From Oscillospiraceae bacterium (GTDB lineage: Bacteria; Bacillota; Clostridia; Saccharofermentanales; Saccharofermentanaceae): a stretch of 64,000 bases of DNA. The translations under genes and the position numbers were made by a program. Positions 26,301-35,100 of this stretch are shown here, one piece after another; position 1 is the stretch's first letter, and every line of letters begins with the position of its first letter. The stretch lies in NCBI GenBank assembly GCA_902764825.1, contig CACWXL010000005.1, positions 1 to 64,000 of the forward strand, read 5' to 3'. Below the pieces are notes generated by a model. That model was not told where the DNA came from. It saw only the letters and a list, made by a program, of their open reading frames with translations, and ran no database searches.

Positions 26301-26604
26301 CTCCACCATTGGTTGTTGTAGTAACGGAGGCTTCTGTTGTATCGGATGCAGACGTATCTACGATTCCGCCAACAATACCACCTGCAGCACCATCGACAAT
26401 GTTCGGATCCAATGTGCTTGTAGCTGTAGGATCAAGTATCGTCTCTGTCGGCTTAGGTGCCTCAGTCTCAACGGGTGCACTTGTATTTGTCGGCTTTGGA
26501 GCCTTTGTATTTGTAGGCTTGGGAGCCTTAGTATTCGTGGGTTTAGGTGCCTCAGTATTCGTATTTGTCGGCACAGGTGTATTTGTTGCCTTCTTGGTAG
26601 GCAC
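23314..26604 (-). CDS. Large surface/coiled-coil protein, 3' part of a frameshifted gene
   Basis: This is the downstream part of one gene that begins at 27284; it has no convincing start of its own (a GTG inside a repeat). It encodes the end of a Thr-Pro linker (KATNTPVP, APKPTNTK units), one membrane span (PTWFWWILLVLLAGAGF) followed by Lys/Arg residues, a segment with repeated NAFKPA/SAFKPA-type motifs, a long Ala-Glu-Arg coiled coil (about 24080-24960) and a disordered tail. The charge after the span places this part in the cytoplasm and the linker outside. Removing one of two CCTTCTTT copies at 26715-26730 restores a single frame of about 1320 residues. It resembles no protein I know by function; a link between an extracellular binding domain and the cytoskeleton or division site is possible. 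Confidence 0.65.
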   Translation of the reverse strand: MPTKKATNTPVPTNTNTEAPKPTNTKAPKPTNTKAPKPTNTSAPVETEAPKPTETILDPTATSTLDPNIVDGAAGGIVGGIVDTSASDTTEASVTTTTNGGGGNTETGDGTPTPTPTPTPVIAALAATGKKKGPVNPTWFWWILLVLLAGAGFARYKYLKDKKELEGVDLAIAFIPGVPFIADKFGYLGPVKKVKPEEAPASSTSRTFNAATAMKEIKAMESGEISPFKPAPGTAPKPVEKKGPMKLPSDRSVESPKATTDSKNQVAFRSASKTTDNSALKSNAFRPASAGQTKAALGGVAATTAAARTTNSKTASPFRPTNASGIETNVNSVAQNNAMKNAMRTDNRLESKPSAGKPINSAFKPASNAAAKPDAASPAKTPVNSAFKPASDAAARPAATQNSAINAFKPAHASSTQTVPKNVQDHAAKNAFKPADTTNRQPAFGNLFKPANTSAAKPAEKAAETAAQGTVGSQTNIVGGLPRVNRSMQNSARKDIFKPSKVPGTLPSADPSASGSPFKSAVTPAVTPAALAGTAAAAAAVKEEKKSEPIRRPKNELTPEQIAEREKAAKLLEERRAAQAARVEEIRKNAEAKRLEAEKKAAEEARQAEEARKAEIARKAEEARLAEEARKAEDARKAKEAAEAAERARLEEQKKAEEAIRLAAIAKAEAEAKAEEARKIQESLRTAERERIEAAKKAQEERRAEEARIAEQLRKAEEARREEALRKAEEARKAEEARRAEEAERAEAARLAEEKRKAEEAAKAAELAKQEEALAAERARAAAAEAEKAAAEAKAAAEAKLAEAQKAKQAAEAAREARAERAKAQAKTSAFFRNTLATSENTVAPGISALASAEGYDKMLDSKKEKVSESKESSKVSEIKSNPLMSFKSGSSSGVGASASTDISGPSISKDRAKASSNSNQLGSILAGKTYNNSGRAPVWAAPAMANVSAFKESEEAKAARELEEKKRLEEIEAKKAEEEKARAAYTSIADSAKSHKSAFFKRAQTGRDSSSEQDGHVSAYGGIVRPSAIVDQENEANKRATAPAMGAALEGQRPSIMDPNAKAAPTASAPVAGFKGLNGENASEGQSDEDKQDIS

Positions 26605-27284
26605 AGGAGTATTCGTAGCCTTCTTTGTAGGGACAGGTGTATTAGTAGCCTTCTTTGTCGGCCTCGGTGTAGGCGTATTTGTAGCCTTTTTTGTAGGGAC
26701 AGGTGTATTAGTAGCCTTCTTTCCTTCTTTGTCGGCCTCGGTGTAGGAGTGTTTGTAGCCTTCTTTGTCGGCCTCGGCGTAGGAGTGTTTGTAGCCTTCT
26801 TTGTAGGCGTAGGCGTAGGTGTGTTTGTATTGGTTGGCTTAGGGGGATCTGTAGGCTTAGGCGTAGGAGTTACATGAATATCCTTACTGACAACCTTAAC
26901 CTTCAGCGGATCGGGAAGATCTGTACCATTGACTGAAATGTAATAATTTCCATTAGGTTTTCCACCCCAACCATTAAATTGAACCTTACATTTCTGTTCG
27001 CCATCAGATATTATTTTTACGGGACCTGAACAGGACAGATTTGCCGAACAATTAAACTCGAAAATGATGGTTACATAACCTTTACCAAAATCTTCAATAA
27101 CAACATTAAATCCGCCTTCATCTCCCCAGGATTTTGCGTTTTTTACTTCTACCGTTCCGGCAGTACCAGCGGCCTGAACATCCTGAACATCAAAAAACTG
27201 CAACGCAAAAGACATGCCGATAAGCACGCAAAGAAGCATACATATCGACTTAAGCGAGAAGCGACCCGAATAGCTGCCCGTCAT
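26358..27284 (-). CDS. Large surface protein, 5' part: signal peptide, beta domain, Thr-Pro linker (frameshifted)
   Basis: The start is ATG 27284 with GGAGG nine bases upstream. Residues 1-40 are a signal peptide (MLLCVLIGMSFALQFF; cleavage near VQAAG). Residues about 43-135 form a beta-rich domain (GFNVVIEDFGKGYVTIIFEF...SVNGTDLPDPLKVKVV), reminiscent of a carbohydrate-binding module and of the first domain of the nearby cellulase. A TPTPTPTK/ATNTPTPRP linker follows. After the 8-base duplication at 26715-26730 this frame becomes out-of-phase, Arg- and Leu-rich nonsense (from KKERRLLIH) and runs to 26358. In the restored frame it continues into the membrane span and coiled coil of 23314-26604. 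Whether the break is real, phase-variable or a sequence error cannot be told here. Confidence 0.65.
   Translation of the reverse strand: MTGSYSGRFSLKSICMLLCVLIGMSFALQFFDVQDVQAAGTAGTVEVKNAKSWGDEGGFNVVIEDFGKGYVTIIFEFNCSANLSCSGPVKIISDGEQKCKVQFNGWGGKPNGNYYISVNGTDLPDPLKVKVVSKDIHVTPTPKPTDPPKPTNTNTPTPTPTKKATNTPTPRPTKKATNTPTPRPTKKERRLLIHLSLQKRLQIRLHRGRQRRLLIHLSLQRRLRILLCLPRRQQIHLCRQIRILRHLNPRILRLPSLQIQRLQSRQIQVHPLRLRHLSRQRRYLILQLQAHWIRTLSMVLQVVLLAES
26440..26870 (-). repeat. Thr-Pro linker repeats (10-12 codon units)
   Basis: Tandem coding repeats of the form TKKATNTPxP and APKPTNTK occur with small DNA differences. Such Thr-Pro linkers separate binding domains from the wall or membrane in clostridial surface enzymes. 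The repeats favour slipped-strand changes, and one is seen at 26715-26730. Confidence 0.75.
26715..26730. repeat. 8-bp tandem duplication causing a frameshift
   Basis: CCTTCTTT occurs twice in tandem (26715-26722, 26723-26730), whereas the other repeat units read GTAGCCTTCTTTGTCGG with a single copy. The extra 8 bases shift the frame. Deleting them gives exactly 1321 codons from ATG 27284 to the stop at 23314. Confidence 0.85.
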
Positions 27285-27315
27285 CAATATTTACCTCCAA
27301 AAGCACACACCTCTC

Positions 27316-27331
27316 CTAATATAAATATTAG
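27316..27331. promoter_or_regulatory. Palindromic operator-like site
   Basis: CTAATAT-AA-ATATTAG is a perfect 7-base inverted repeat with a two-base centre. It lies just downstream of the predicted start of transcription of the large surface protein gene. Its position fits a repressor site; no cognate regulator is seen in the window. Confidence 0.35.
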
Positions 27332-27342
27332 AAGATACTAAA

Positions 27343-27372
27343 ATTATACAAGCAAAGTGCTTATATTATCAA
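27343..27372 (-). promoter_or_regulatory. Promoter of the large surface protein / VYGPP operon
   Basis: On the minus strand TTGATA (27367-27372) and TATAAT (27343-27348) are separated by 18 bases, about 60 bases before ATG 27284. It probably drives the large surface protein, VYGPP and radical SAM genes, which follow with short gaps. Confidence 0.6.
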
Positions 27373-27402
27373 GAGAACAATAATGGCGGAAATGTGACGG
27401 AA

Positions 27403-28299
27403 CTAAGGCTTTTCGCCCTCTTCACTGTTATTTTGTTCGAGTATTTCCTCGTTGGGGACAAAGCCTTCCACGGCTTCTTTTGCGGCGGGTATAATGGCCT
27501 CTTCGCCGGACTTCAATATCTCGGGCTTCTCCGCCTGAACTTCAGCAGGACGGTCAATCTCTGCATTGGATACTTCCGTGCCGATCTGAGGTCTCATAGC
27601 TTCACTGTATGCAGCATCATCTTCAGCGGGTTCATCAGTGATTTCAACCCTGGCTGCAGTAGGACGCTTTAAGGCCGTAGGCTTTACCTTCTGAACCGGA
27701 GCATCCGTGATCCTTACTTCGGAAGGTGCGGCAGAATCCATGACGAGGGCAGGAGTCTCAGCTTCCTTGCCGACTTCATCGGAATCAAGTTCTTTTCTCT
27801 GCTGCTGGCGTGCCTCAAGAGTATTGGAATAAACAGGTCTGATGGGCGCTGTATTGGACTTTTGCAGGTAACCGTTGATGATGATCTGCTCTTTTGCCTT
27901 GTCGATCTCTTCGGCCTTTTTCGAAGAGATTCCGAGAGAACCGAAGACTTCACTTGCTTCCTTTTCTTCTCTTTGAGCTTCGCTCTTTCCTCCGAGCAGA
28001 GTGTTTTTAGAAGCTGCTTCATCAGCTTCCTTTTTCTTGGGATCTCTGGTGTCACGCTTTATCTGGCGGATCTTTTTCTTTTCGCCTTTTTTGGATAAGA
28101 CTTCAACGCGGTTAACGACCTGCTCAGCCTTCCAGGCGGTGTCGATCTCATTGTTGATCTTTTCCTTGCGCTTATCCATTATCTTGATGATTACCGTCGC
28201 AATTATAAGACCGATGATGACACAGACCGCAAGGCCGATGACCAGTGGTCCCAGCTGGCTGTTGTCTTCGAAAATATTGGCCATGTAGATAAACTCCAT
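27403..28299 (-). CDS. Single-span membrane protein with long charged cytosolic tail
   Basis: The start is ATG 28299, with AGGAGG nine bases upstream, one base after the stop of the cellulase gene. The 298-residue protein has a short extracellular N-terminus (MEFIYMANIFEDNSQ), one membrane span at about 17-39 (LVIGLAVCVIIGLIIATVII) and a charged, mostly helical then disordered tail rich in Lys and Glu. No enzyme motif is visible and I do not recognise a family. It shares its plan (one span plus long charged cytosolic tail) with the neighbouring large surface protein, and its close coupling to the cellulase suggests these proteins act together at the membrane. The function is unknown. Confidence 0.55.
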   Translation of the reverse strand: MEFIYMANIFEDNSQLGPLVIGLAVCVIIGLIIATVIIKIMDKRKEKINNEIDTAWKAEQVVNRVEVLSKKGEKKKIRQIKRDTRDPKKKEADEAASKNTLLGGKSEAQREEKEASEVFGSLGISSKKAEEIDKAKEQIIINGYLQKSNTAPIRPVYSNTLEARQQQRKELDSDEVGKEAETPALVMDSAAPSEVRITDAPVQKVKPTALKRPTAARVEITDEPAEDDAAYSEAMRPQIGTEVSNAEIDRPAEVQAEKPEILKSGEEAIIPAAKEAVEGFVPNEEILEQNNSEEGEKP

Positions 28300-28300
28300 G

Positions 28301-30379
28301 TTAACTGTCCTCCTGCGCATCTTCCGGTCCTTTGCCGGGTTCTGCAACATTTGCTTCGTCAGAAATCATATTCGCAGCCTCAAGTTCCTCAGGATCAAGA
28401 GGCACTACCTTTTCTCCCGCTTTTCGAGCACTTGCCCTCTTCTTCAAAAAGACCGTGAGAGCAACGGCTGCACCGATCAGTACTACAGCTATTATAACAA
28501 CTGCGGCAAGAACAGTTGAGGCTTTTCGCACCATATTAGAGGCAAGATCGGTTTTATTCTCCTCAATTACGCCAAATGTGGCCTGAATGTCAGATTCTGA
28601 AGTCGTCTCATCGGTTGTCTCTGCCTCAAGTGTATTCGGCTTTGGCTTAACCGGCGCGGGTGAAATTATAACACCATCGTAATCGCCTAAGGCAATGCCG
28701 TTGACGCCCAGAGGAACAGCATGGTCAAGACCAATGAACTTGCCGTCTTCTGTCTGCCACAGAACCGGTTTTACTAAGTTATACTTTTCTTCGTCCCATG
28801 TCTTGAAGTCATCTTTTACAAGGCCGCCTGTGTCACCGGAATTGGCATTAAAGCACCAGAAAGTATGGTGAAGATGCTTCTCGGCTATGAGCTGCCTGAA
28901 GTATTCCATCCATTTCAGGTTATCGCCTTCCATGAAGCCGCCCCACTCACCTACGAAGATCGGAGCAATATCTTCTTCTGCGATATAGAGCCAGTAATCG
29001 TGCCAGGCGTCTTTATAGAGCGATTCATATGTAAAACCGCCCTTAAACCACGGCTGTTCATAGACTCTCGGGCCGTAATCGTGAGGCGAATATACGATCT
29101 GCTTATTTCTCTCAGCTGAACCGAAATCCACCGGGTAATCCTTAACGCCCATGAGGTTTGCGCCCCACCAGGTGTTGTAGTAATCGTTATCGTCATCTTT
29201 GGATACGAAGTTGTTTGCCTTTATGTCCTTAGGATAGATCTGGATACCTTCAATGATGATGAGGGCGTTGGGATTCTTGTCCAGAACGGCATTGCCTGCA
29301 AGCTCTGCGACCATCTTCCAGTTGTCCTTGTCCTTCGAACCGTTCCAGATCGCATGGGGAGATTCCGCAGCTTTTCCGTGAGGCTCGTTCTTCAAGTCGT
29401 AACCGATTATGGTGTCGTTATCCTTATATCTTTCCGCAGCCCATGAGAGTGATGCGATAAAATCATCGACCGTCATGTCGTCCCTGTACCAGACAGGGTG
29501 ATTGTGCCCGGATGCGTCTGTCTTAACGGAATGGATGTCGATTATCACCTTCATGCCGTTCTGCTCACAGAGCGAGAGAACATAGTCGAAGATCTCCAGT
29601 GAATTCATCGAATTAAGCTCACTGTTATAAGCATTGTTGTAATTGGCTCTCGGGTATTCACCCTTCTTCCACTGAAGAAGAAGTTCGGCGCTCATTGGAA
29701 CTCTTAACACATTAAATCCTCTGTCGGCGATCGCCTTTAAAGTGTCTTTCAGATTGCAGTTCCAGACACCGTCAAACATGTTGGTTCCGGTGTTATAGCC
29801 AAACCAGTTGCAGCCTGTAAGCCACACTTCCTTGCCGTCCTTATCAACGATATGAGAGCCTTCAGTCGTAAGCCAGTCATCGCCTGCGACGCCTTTTGTG
29901 TTGCGTGCCGGACCGGGGTTGTTCACACTCTCAGTTGCCTGAGTGTTATTGGCAGTGGTTGCCGCAGTTGTCGCTTCCGTCTCCTTGACGGTGCCTGACT
30001 GGCCGTCACCTGAGACGGATATGAGCTTTGCTGAATTAACGTTGCTTCCGGTAACCTGGATTCCGACTTTGTTATCGAACCCCCAGCTGTTTGAACCGGT
30101 CGAAGAACATGTGGCAGTTACCCGGCTGTCCTTGATGACATAAGAGTCAAATCCCCATCCTGTTGCAGAATCTATCTTGCCAGAGAATTCTGCGACTACA
30201 GTGATGCTTTTATAGCCTGAACAGCCGGAAAGCTGTATCTCAAGCTGGCCTCCTGATCCCCAGCAGTTGGATGTTGCCGTGCCGGAAGGAGCCGCCATGG
30301 AGATCATGGGGCAGAGAGTAAAAACAAGGACAAATGAAATAAAAAGCAGAAGGATCTTCTGCCCTGTTTTGCGTTTCAT
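28301..30379 (-). CDS. GH5 endoglucanase (cellulase), membrane-anchored
   Basis: The 692-residue protein has a signal peptide (1-29, ending SMAAP), an N-terminal beta domain at about 32-130 with repeated Trp-Gly pairs (NCWGSGG, GWGFDS, SWGFDN) that looks like a cellulose-binding module, a Thr-rich linker, then a GH5 domain at about 165-535. Its acid/base Glu is in YDLKNEPHG and the nucleophile Glu is in VGEWGG. A C-terminal membrane span (about 625-650, [20 protein letters not shown]) with a charged cytosolic tail anchors it. No dockerin or LPxTG signal is seen. It should cut beta-1,4-glucans at the cell surface. It lies 12 bases after the dCMP deaminase gene and one base before a single-span protein gene. 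Confidence 0.88.
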   Translation of the reverse strand: MKRKTGQKILLLFISFVLVFTLCPMISMAAPSGTATSNCWGSGGQLEIQLSGCSGYKSITVVAEFSGKIDSATGWGFDSYVIKDSRVTATCSSTGSNSWGFDNKVGIQVTGSNVNSAKLISVSGDGQSGTVKETEATTAATTANNTQATESVNNPGPARNTKGVAGDDWLTTEGSHIVDKDGKEVWLTGCNWFGYNTGTNMFDGVWNCNLKDTLKAIADRGFNVLRVPMSAELLLQWKKGEYPRANYNNAYNSELNSMNSLEIFDYVLSLCEQNGMKVIIDIHSVKTDASGHNHPVWYRDDMTVDDFIASLSWAAERYKDNDTIIGYDLKNEPHGKAAESPHAIWNGSKDKDNWKMVAELAGNAVLDKNPNALIIIEGIQIYPKDIKANNFVSKDDDNDYYNTWWGANLMGVKDYPVDFGSAERNKQIVYSPHDYGPRVYEQPWFKGGFTYESLYKDAWHDYWLYIAEEDIAPIFVGEWGGFMEGDNLKWMEYFRQLIAEKHLHHTFWCFNANSGDTGGLVKDDFKTWDEEKYNLVKPVLWQTEDGKFIGLDHAVPLGVNGIALGDYDGVIISPAPVKPKPNTLEAETTDETTSESDIQATFGVIEENKTDLASNMVRKASTVLAAVVIIAVVLIGAAVALTVFLKKRASARKAGEKVVPLDPEELEAANMISDEANVAEPGKGPEDAQEDS

Positions 30380-30391
30380 ATTAAGACTCCA

Positions 30392-30877
30392 TCAGAGATC
30401 GATCTCAGCTTTTCTGCCTGACGGCTGATATTTCTCGTATACGACGCCTGCCGCATCGAGCATCTTCCTGGCTGCCCTGGAAGCATCAGTGTCATGGTAC
30501 TTGTCATCGAAATAAACAACTTTTGCAACACGCTTCTGAATAAGTGCCTTGGTGCATTCGTTGCAGGGGAAGAGCGTAACATATACCGTGGAACCGGCAA
30601 GGTTGCCTTCCTTGGAATTAAGGATCGCATTGAGCTCGGCATGAGCGACAAACGCATACTTCGTGTCGAGCATTCCGCCTGATCTTGCCCAGGGGAACTC
30701 CTCATCGTCACAGCCAATGGGGAATCCGTTATAACCGACGGATAAGATGTAGTTATCCTTGTCAACGATGCATGCGCCAACCTGAGTGGAAGGGTCCTTG
30801 CTCCTCATGGAAGCAAGCTTTGCAACGCCCATAAAGTACTCGTCCCAGCTGATATAATCAGTTCTCTTGTCGCTCAT
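30392..30877 (-). CDS. Deoxycytidylate (dCMP) deaminase family protein
   Basis: A 161-residue zinc deaminase with the family motifs HAELNAIL (zinc His and catalytic Glu) and PCNECTKALIQ (zinc cysteines), following QVGACIVDKDNYILSVGYNG. It converts dCMP to dUMP, feeding thymidylate synthesis in the cytosol; ComEB-type proteins share this fold. The start chosen is ATG 30877, with GGAGG six bases upstream. It is the first gene upstream of the cellulase, with a 12-base gap. This is an unusual housekeeping partner and probably reflects chance co-transcription. Confidence 0.85.
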   Translation of the reverse strand: MSDKRTDYISWDEYFMGVAKLASMRSKDPSTQVGACIVDKDNYILSVGYNGFPIGCDDEEFPWARSGGMLDTKYAFVAHAELNAILNSKEGNLAGSTVYVTLFPCNECTKALIQKRVAKVVYFDDKYHDTDASRAARKMLDAAGVVYEKYQPSGRKAEIDL

Positions 30878-30969
30878 AAGAGACCTCCGAAGTATTATTA
30901 AAAGCACCCTTAATTCTATCTGAACTAAGGGCGCGTATCAACAAAACAATCAAAAAAACGGGAGAAGTA

Positions 30970-32010
30970 TCAGTCCCTGCCGCAGTTCATGACGAGGCTC
31001 TCTACCAGGTCTTCATATGAGATGCCGTCTGCCTTTGCCGCCTCAGGAAGAAGCGAGGTATTTGTCATGCCCGGAAGGTTGTTTGCTTCGATGAACCAGA
31101 ATTCGTGATTGACATCGTCATACATCATGTCGACTCTGCCGTACTGTGTCATTCTAAGGAGCTTGAAGATCTTCAGGGCGATCTTCTGTCCCTTCTTGTA
31201 GTCTTCCTCATCGATCTGTGCGGGACATACATGTGTCGTAAGCCCGTCCTGATACTTGTTCTTATAGTCGTAGAATCCCTCGTGAGGAATGATCTCCGTG
31301 ATGGGAAGAGCCTTGTCATTTACGATGGAGATGGTGATCTCACGAGCCTTTATAAACTTCTCGATGAGGATCTTCTGGTGGTAAGAAGCCGCATACTTGA
31401 TCGCAGCCTCAAATTCATCCTGTGACTTAACGATGGATACACCGCAGGAAGAACCGTTGCCTATAGGCTTAACAACACATGGAATGCCGAGTTCCGCATT
31501 TACTCTCTCGAAAGTAAGCTTCTCAGGATCGTCAACGATCCAGTCGGCAGTGTTATAACCTGCTGCTCTTGCAAGGGCCTTTGAAAGGTCCTTATCCATT
31601 GCGATAGCGCATCCTAAATAATCGCATCCTGTGTATTCGATATCGAAAGCATCAAGAAGAGCCTGTACCTGGCCGTTCTCACCGTGGCTTCCGTGAAGTC
31701 CAAGGAAGACCTTGTCTGCAAATTTGCACATTTCGATGACTCTGGGGCCTACCCAGCTCTTTCTTCCGCCGTGCTGTCTGATGATCTCATCAAGATCAGG
31801 TTCGGTCTCAGGAATGGTATAGGAGAAGGGATTGACCGTTCCTCTTCTGAAATATGTCTCGCAGGGATAGTTCGTCTCGATTCCGTCATACAGATCGACC
31901 AGCGCCACCTCGTGTCCCTTGGACAGAAGAGCATTGGCAATTAAGCTTGCTGATTTGAGTGATACGTCTCTTTCCGGCGACAATCCTCCGCCAAGAACAG
32001 TAATTTTCAT
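30970..32010 (-). CDS. ddl: D-alanine--D-alanine ligase
   Basis: A 346-residue ATP-grasp enzyme that joins two D-alanines for peptidoglycan precursors in the cytosol. It shows the family start KITVLGGGLSPERDVSL, LGLHGSHGENGQVQALLD, the ATP-grasp VVKPIGNGSSCGVSIV, a lysine in KILIEKF, and the C-terminal FWFIEANNLPGMTNTSLLP metal-binding block. The start is ATG 32010, preceded by GGGGAAATTGT; the longer frame lies in the promoter region. It stands as a single gene divergent from the giant membrane protein gene at 32156. The active-site LPGMTNTSLLPEAA block has Leu-Leu-Pro rather than the usual Phe/Tyr-Pro, a mild variation. Confidence 0.9.
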   Translation of the reverse strand: MKITVLGGGLSPERDVSLKSASLIANALLSKGHEVALVDLYDGIETNYPCETYFRRGTVNPFSYTIPETEPDLDEIIRQHGGRKSWVGPRVIEMCKFADKVFLGLHGSHGENGQVQALLDAFDIEYTGCDYLGCAIAMDKDLSKALARAAGYNTADWIVDDPEKLTFERVNAELGIPCVVKPIGNGSSCGVSIVKSQDEFEAAIKYAASYHQKILIEKFIKAREITISIVNDKALPITEIIPHEGFYDYKNKYQDGLTTHVCPAQIDEEDYKKGQKIALKIFKLLRMTQYGRVDMMYDDVNHEFWFIEANNLPGMTNTSLLPEAAKADGISYEDLVESLVMNCGRD

Positions 32011-32043
32011 ACAATTTCCCCTTTTATCGCAAAAGATAGACAG

Positions 32044-32072
32044 ATTATACTCTTTTTCGGGCAAGGTCTTCA
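32044..32072 (-). promoter_or_regulatory. Promoter of the D-Ala-D-Ala ligase gene
   Basis: On the minus strand a perfect TATAAT (32044-32049) lies 17 bases after a weak TGAAGA box (32067-32072), about 34 bases before the ATG. The strong -10 and suitable distance support it; the -35 is poor. Confidence 0.45.
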
Positions 32073-32155
32073 TCGATACTCACAAATTGCCACATGTTTG
32101 TAAAAAGCTAAGTTGTGATAATATTAGTTACAATATTTAAAATAAGGGGATTTAT

Positions 32156-35100
32156 ATGCTCGCTATTTTGTATTTGATATTGTGCGCCGTATTCGGTATG
32201 TGCTTCGTCGGCCTTTGTGTACCGGACGTGCGCAGGTTGTATATTGCATGCAGTCCTGCTGCAAAATCTATCACACACATTCCCAACACGCTGTTTACCG
32301 TTCCCGCAGGAATCGTAACGGGCATGATGTGTGTGCCTTTCTTCAATTACTATGTGACATTGGGTCTCACTTATATTTTCAATAACGGCCCGCTCTGCAT
32401 GAAGCTCGGCGTGCTTATTACTTTCGCATTCTTCATCTGGATGATCCTCACATGCTTAGTCCTCATCAACCGTAAGAGGATCAAGCGTGAAGAACTCAGA
32501 TCAGCCGGTTCCACGATGATCGAAGATTACAGATCTAACATCGTTGATGCTTTATTCTACGGAATCGTAACCATCCTGATCACTGCTACAGCTACTTTCC
32601 TCATGTTCTATACATACAGGATCAACGGAACTACGCTTCAGAGCGGTTTCTCGACATTCTCGGATCTGTCACCCCACACCGCAATGGTATCTTCATTCGG
32701 CAAGGGCTTTAACTTCCCTACGCAGTACATGCATTTCTCCGGAGACGGAATAAAGTATCACTTCTTCTTCTACTTCCTGGCCGGAATGCTTGAATACTTA
32801 GGACTTCCGATCGATTATGCGATCAATCTCCCTTCTATTATCGCCATGGTATGCGCTCTCGTCCTTTTGGGACTTCTTGCAGTGCTCATCAGCTCCAGAA
32901 GGATCGCTTTTGCAGTAGCACCCGTACTGGTCTTCTTCAGAAGCTCTCTTAATGCTTTCGTACACATCAAGGAACTTATGGCTGAAGGCAATACTTTGCA
33001 GCAGGCAGTTAAGGCGATCCTTGAATTCAACCAGTGGTATAAGGTCACCGACTACGATGACTGGGGCATCTGGGCCATCAACGTATATCCCAACCAGAGA
33101 CACTTGATGCTCGGCGTTGCTGTCATTATCATCATGGTGATCATCTTCCTGCCGTTCGTAAGAAGACTCGGAATTTCCTTATCACGTTCCGAAGACTTCG
33201 GTGACGGAGTCAAGACATTCGCATTCTCAAAGAACGCATGGCTTACAAGATCAGGGGATCCTCTCTATCCTGTATCCATTGCATTCCTCGCATGTGTTCT
33301 CGTAAGCATCATGCCTTATTTCCACGGTTCATGCCTCATTGCGCTTCTTCTTGTGCTCTTCGGCATGGCCATCTTCTCAGAGAGCAGACTTCTTTACCTG
33401 ATAGTAGCCGTTTTTGCCGTCGGTTCATCCTATGCCCAGACACTGGCATTCTCCGGCGGATACAGTAATGTAGTCTCATTCAAGTTCGCGCCCGGCTTCA
33501 TTCTCGACAAGCCCTCTGTTGCTGACCTGGCACACTACCTGTATATCGTAACAGGACTTACGATTATCCTGGCTTTGGTCTTTGCGGTTACGGTACTCAT
33601 CGTTGATATCGTACGCAAGAAGCCTGTCTACCGCTTCCTTTTGTTCCTTTGCGCACTTAACCCGATGATCTTTGCTTTCCTTTTCCAGGTAACATTGGAG
33701 AAGCTCGCAAACCATAAGTTCATTCAGGTATCACTCATTCTCCTCGACGTATTCGTCGCTGCACTTATCGCCAACCTCTTCTTCATTCCGCTCAAGATCA
33801 GAAAGGCGGCTGAGGCTGAGGCATACGATCCTTCAGAAGACGAAGAAGATGATGTCGATGCATCATCTGATGACGGTGATCTTGCAGTAACCACGATCTC
33901 TACCGGTGCCGGTGTCAGAACACCCGTACTTGCTGCCGGCAGTGCATTCGGTGAGCCTCTCGAAGAGAAGAAAGAAGATCCTCTCGATATCGAAGCCATG
34001 GATTCCCACACAGGCATCGACGCTGATATTTCCGGCCTGAACGGTGACTCCGATACAGCTCCCGCCAAGGAAAAGGAAGAGATCAAAGAGGAACCCGTTC
34101 CTGCAGAACTTCTTTTCGGTGACGAGAAGAAAGAATCAGAGGAAGAAACAGATGAAGAGGCAGATGAATCTTCTGAAGAAACTGATCCTGAAGAGTCTGC
34201 TTCCGAAGATACCGGATCTGAAGATAATTCTTCCGACGAAGATAACAAGGCTGAAGAAGAGAAAGCTTCTGAGACTGAAGGATCCAATGACAGCGAAAAG
34301 TCTGACGATTCTGAAGCCAAGGCCGGCGTTGAGGCTCTGGCTGCACTCTTCGGTGAAGAGATAAATCACAGCAAAGATTCTGAAGAAACTTCCGAAGAAG
34401 ATAAGGAAGAAAGTTCAGAAGAGAAGGCTGACGATAAGAAGACAGATGATTCCGACGATTCAGACGAAGCAGTCATGGAATCTACACCTGAGCCTGCGCA
34501 TGCCTCAATGCGACCCGGTTCCATCGCTCTGGACCAGGTTAAGTTCGGTGAAGATGAACCTGATGATGAGGATGACAGCAATGTTCTCATCCAGTCCTCC
34601 AACGAGGTCGTCGAAGTCGTTGAAGCCGATGAGCTTATCTCCAAGGAAGAACTGAATCCTTCGGAACTCAAGCATGAGCCTGTCAAGACAAAGAAGGAAA
34701 AGGGTATCCCGCTTGCAGCATGGATCGCATTAGAGCTTGCAGGATGCATCCTGGCCATTGCTTTGATGGTTCCTCTTACTGCTACCGGCATAAGCGAATG
34801 GGCTACATATATCAACCTGAATAAGGGTTATACTTCAGTTAATATCAATTCTCCCGTAACCAAGTGGATCATGGAGAATACTGATCCTTCTGATGTATTC
34901 CTTACACCCCGCTGGTCGATGAACCGCTTCATCCTTGCAGGACGTCCCATGTACTACGGCTGGCCTTATTACGCATGGTCTGCAGGACATGACACATATA
35001 CAAGAGAGACCATCTACCTGTGGCTCGTCTCAGGCTGCGACAATGATATCGAAGAGTTCACAAGATATTGCAAAGAACGTCATATCAGATATCTCATCGC

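Noticed and set aside
25817-26746. 309-codon plus-strand frame opposite the Thr-Pro linker
   Set aside because: Its Val/Gly/Phe-rich low-complexity translation mirrors the repeats of the minus-strand gene, and it has no ribosome site.
26440-26870. Regular repeats that could suggest a CRISPR array
   Set aside because: The units are contiguous coding repeats for a Thr-Pro linker without unique spacers, and there are no cas genes.
33724-34320. 198-codon Ser-rich minus-strand frame
   Set aside because: It is the complement of the acidic GAA/TCT-rich insert in the gene at 32156 and needs no separate explanation.
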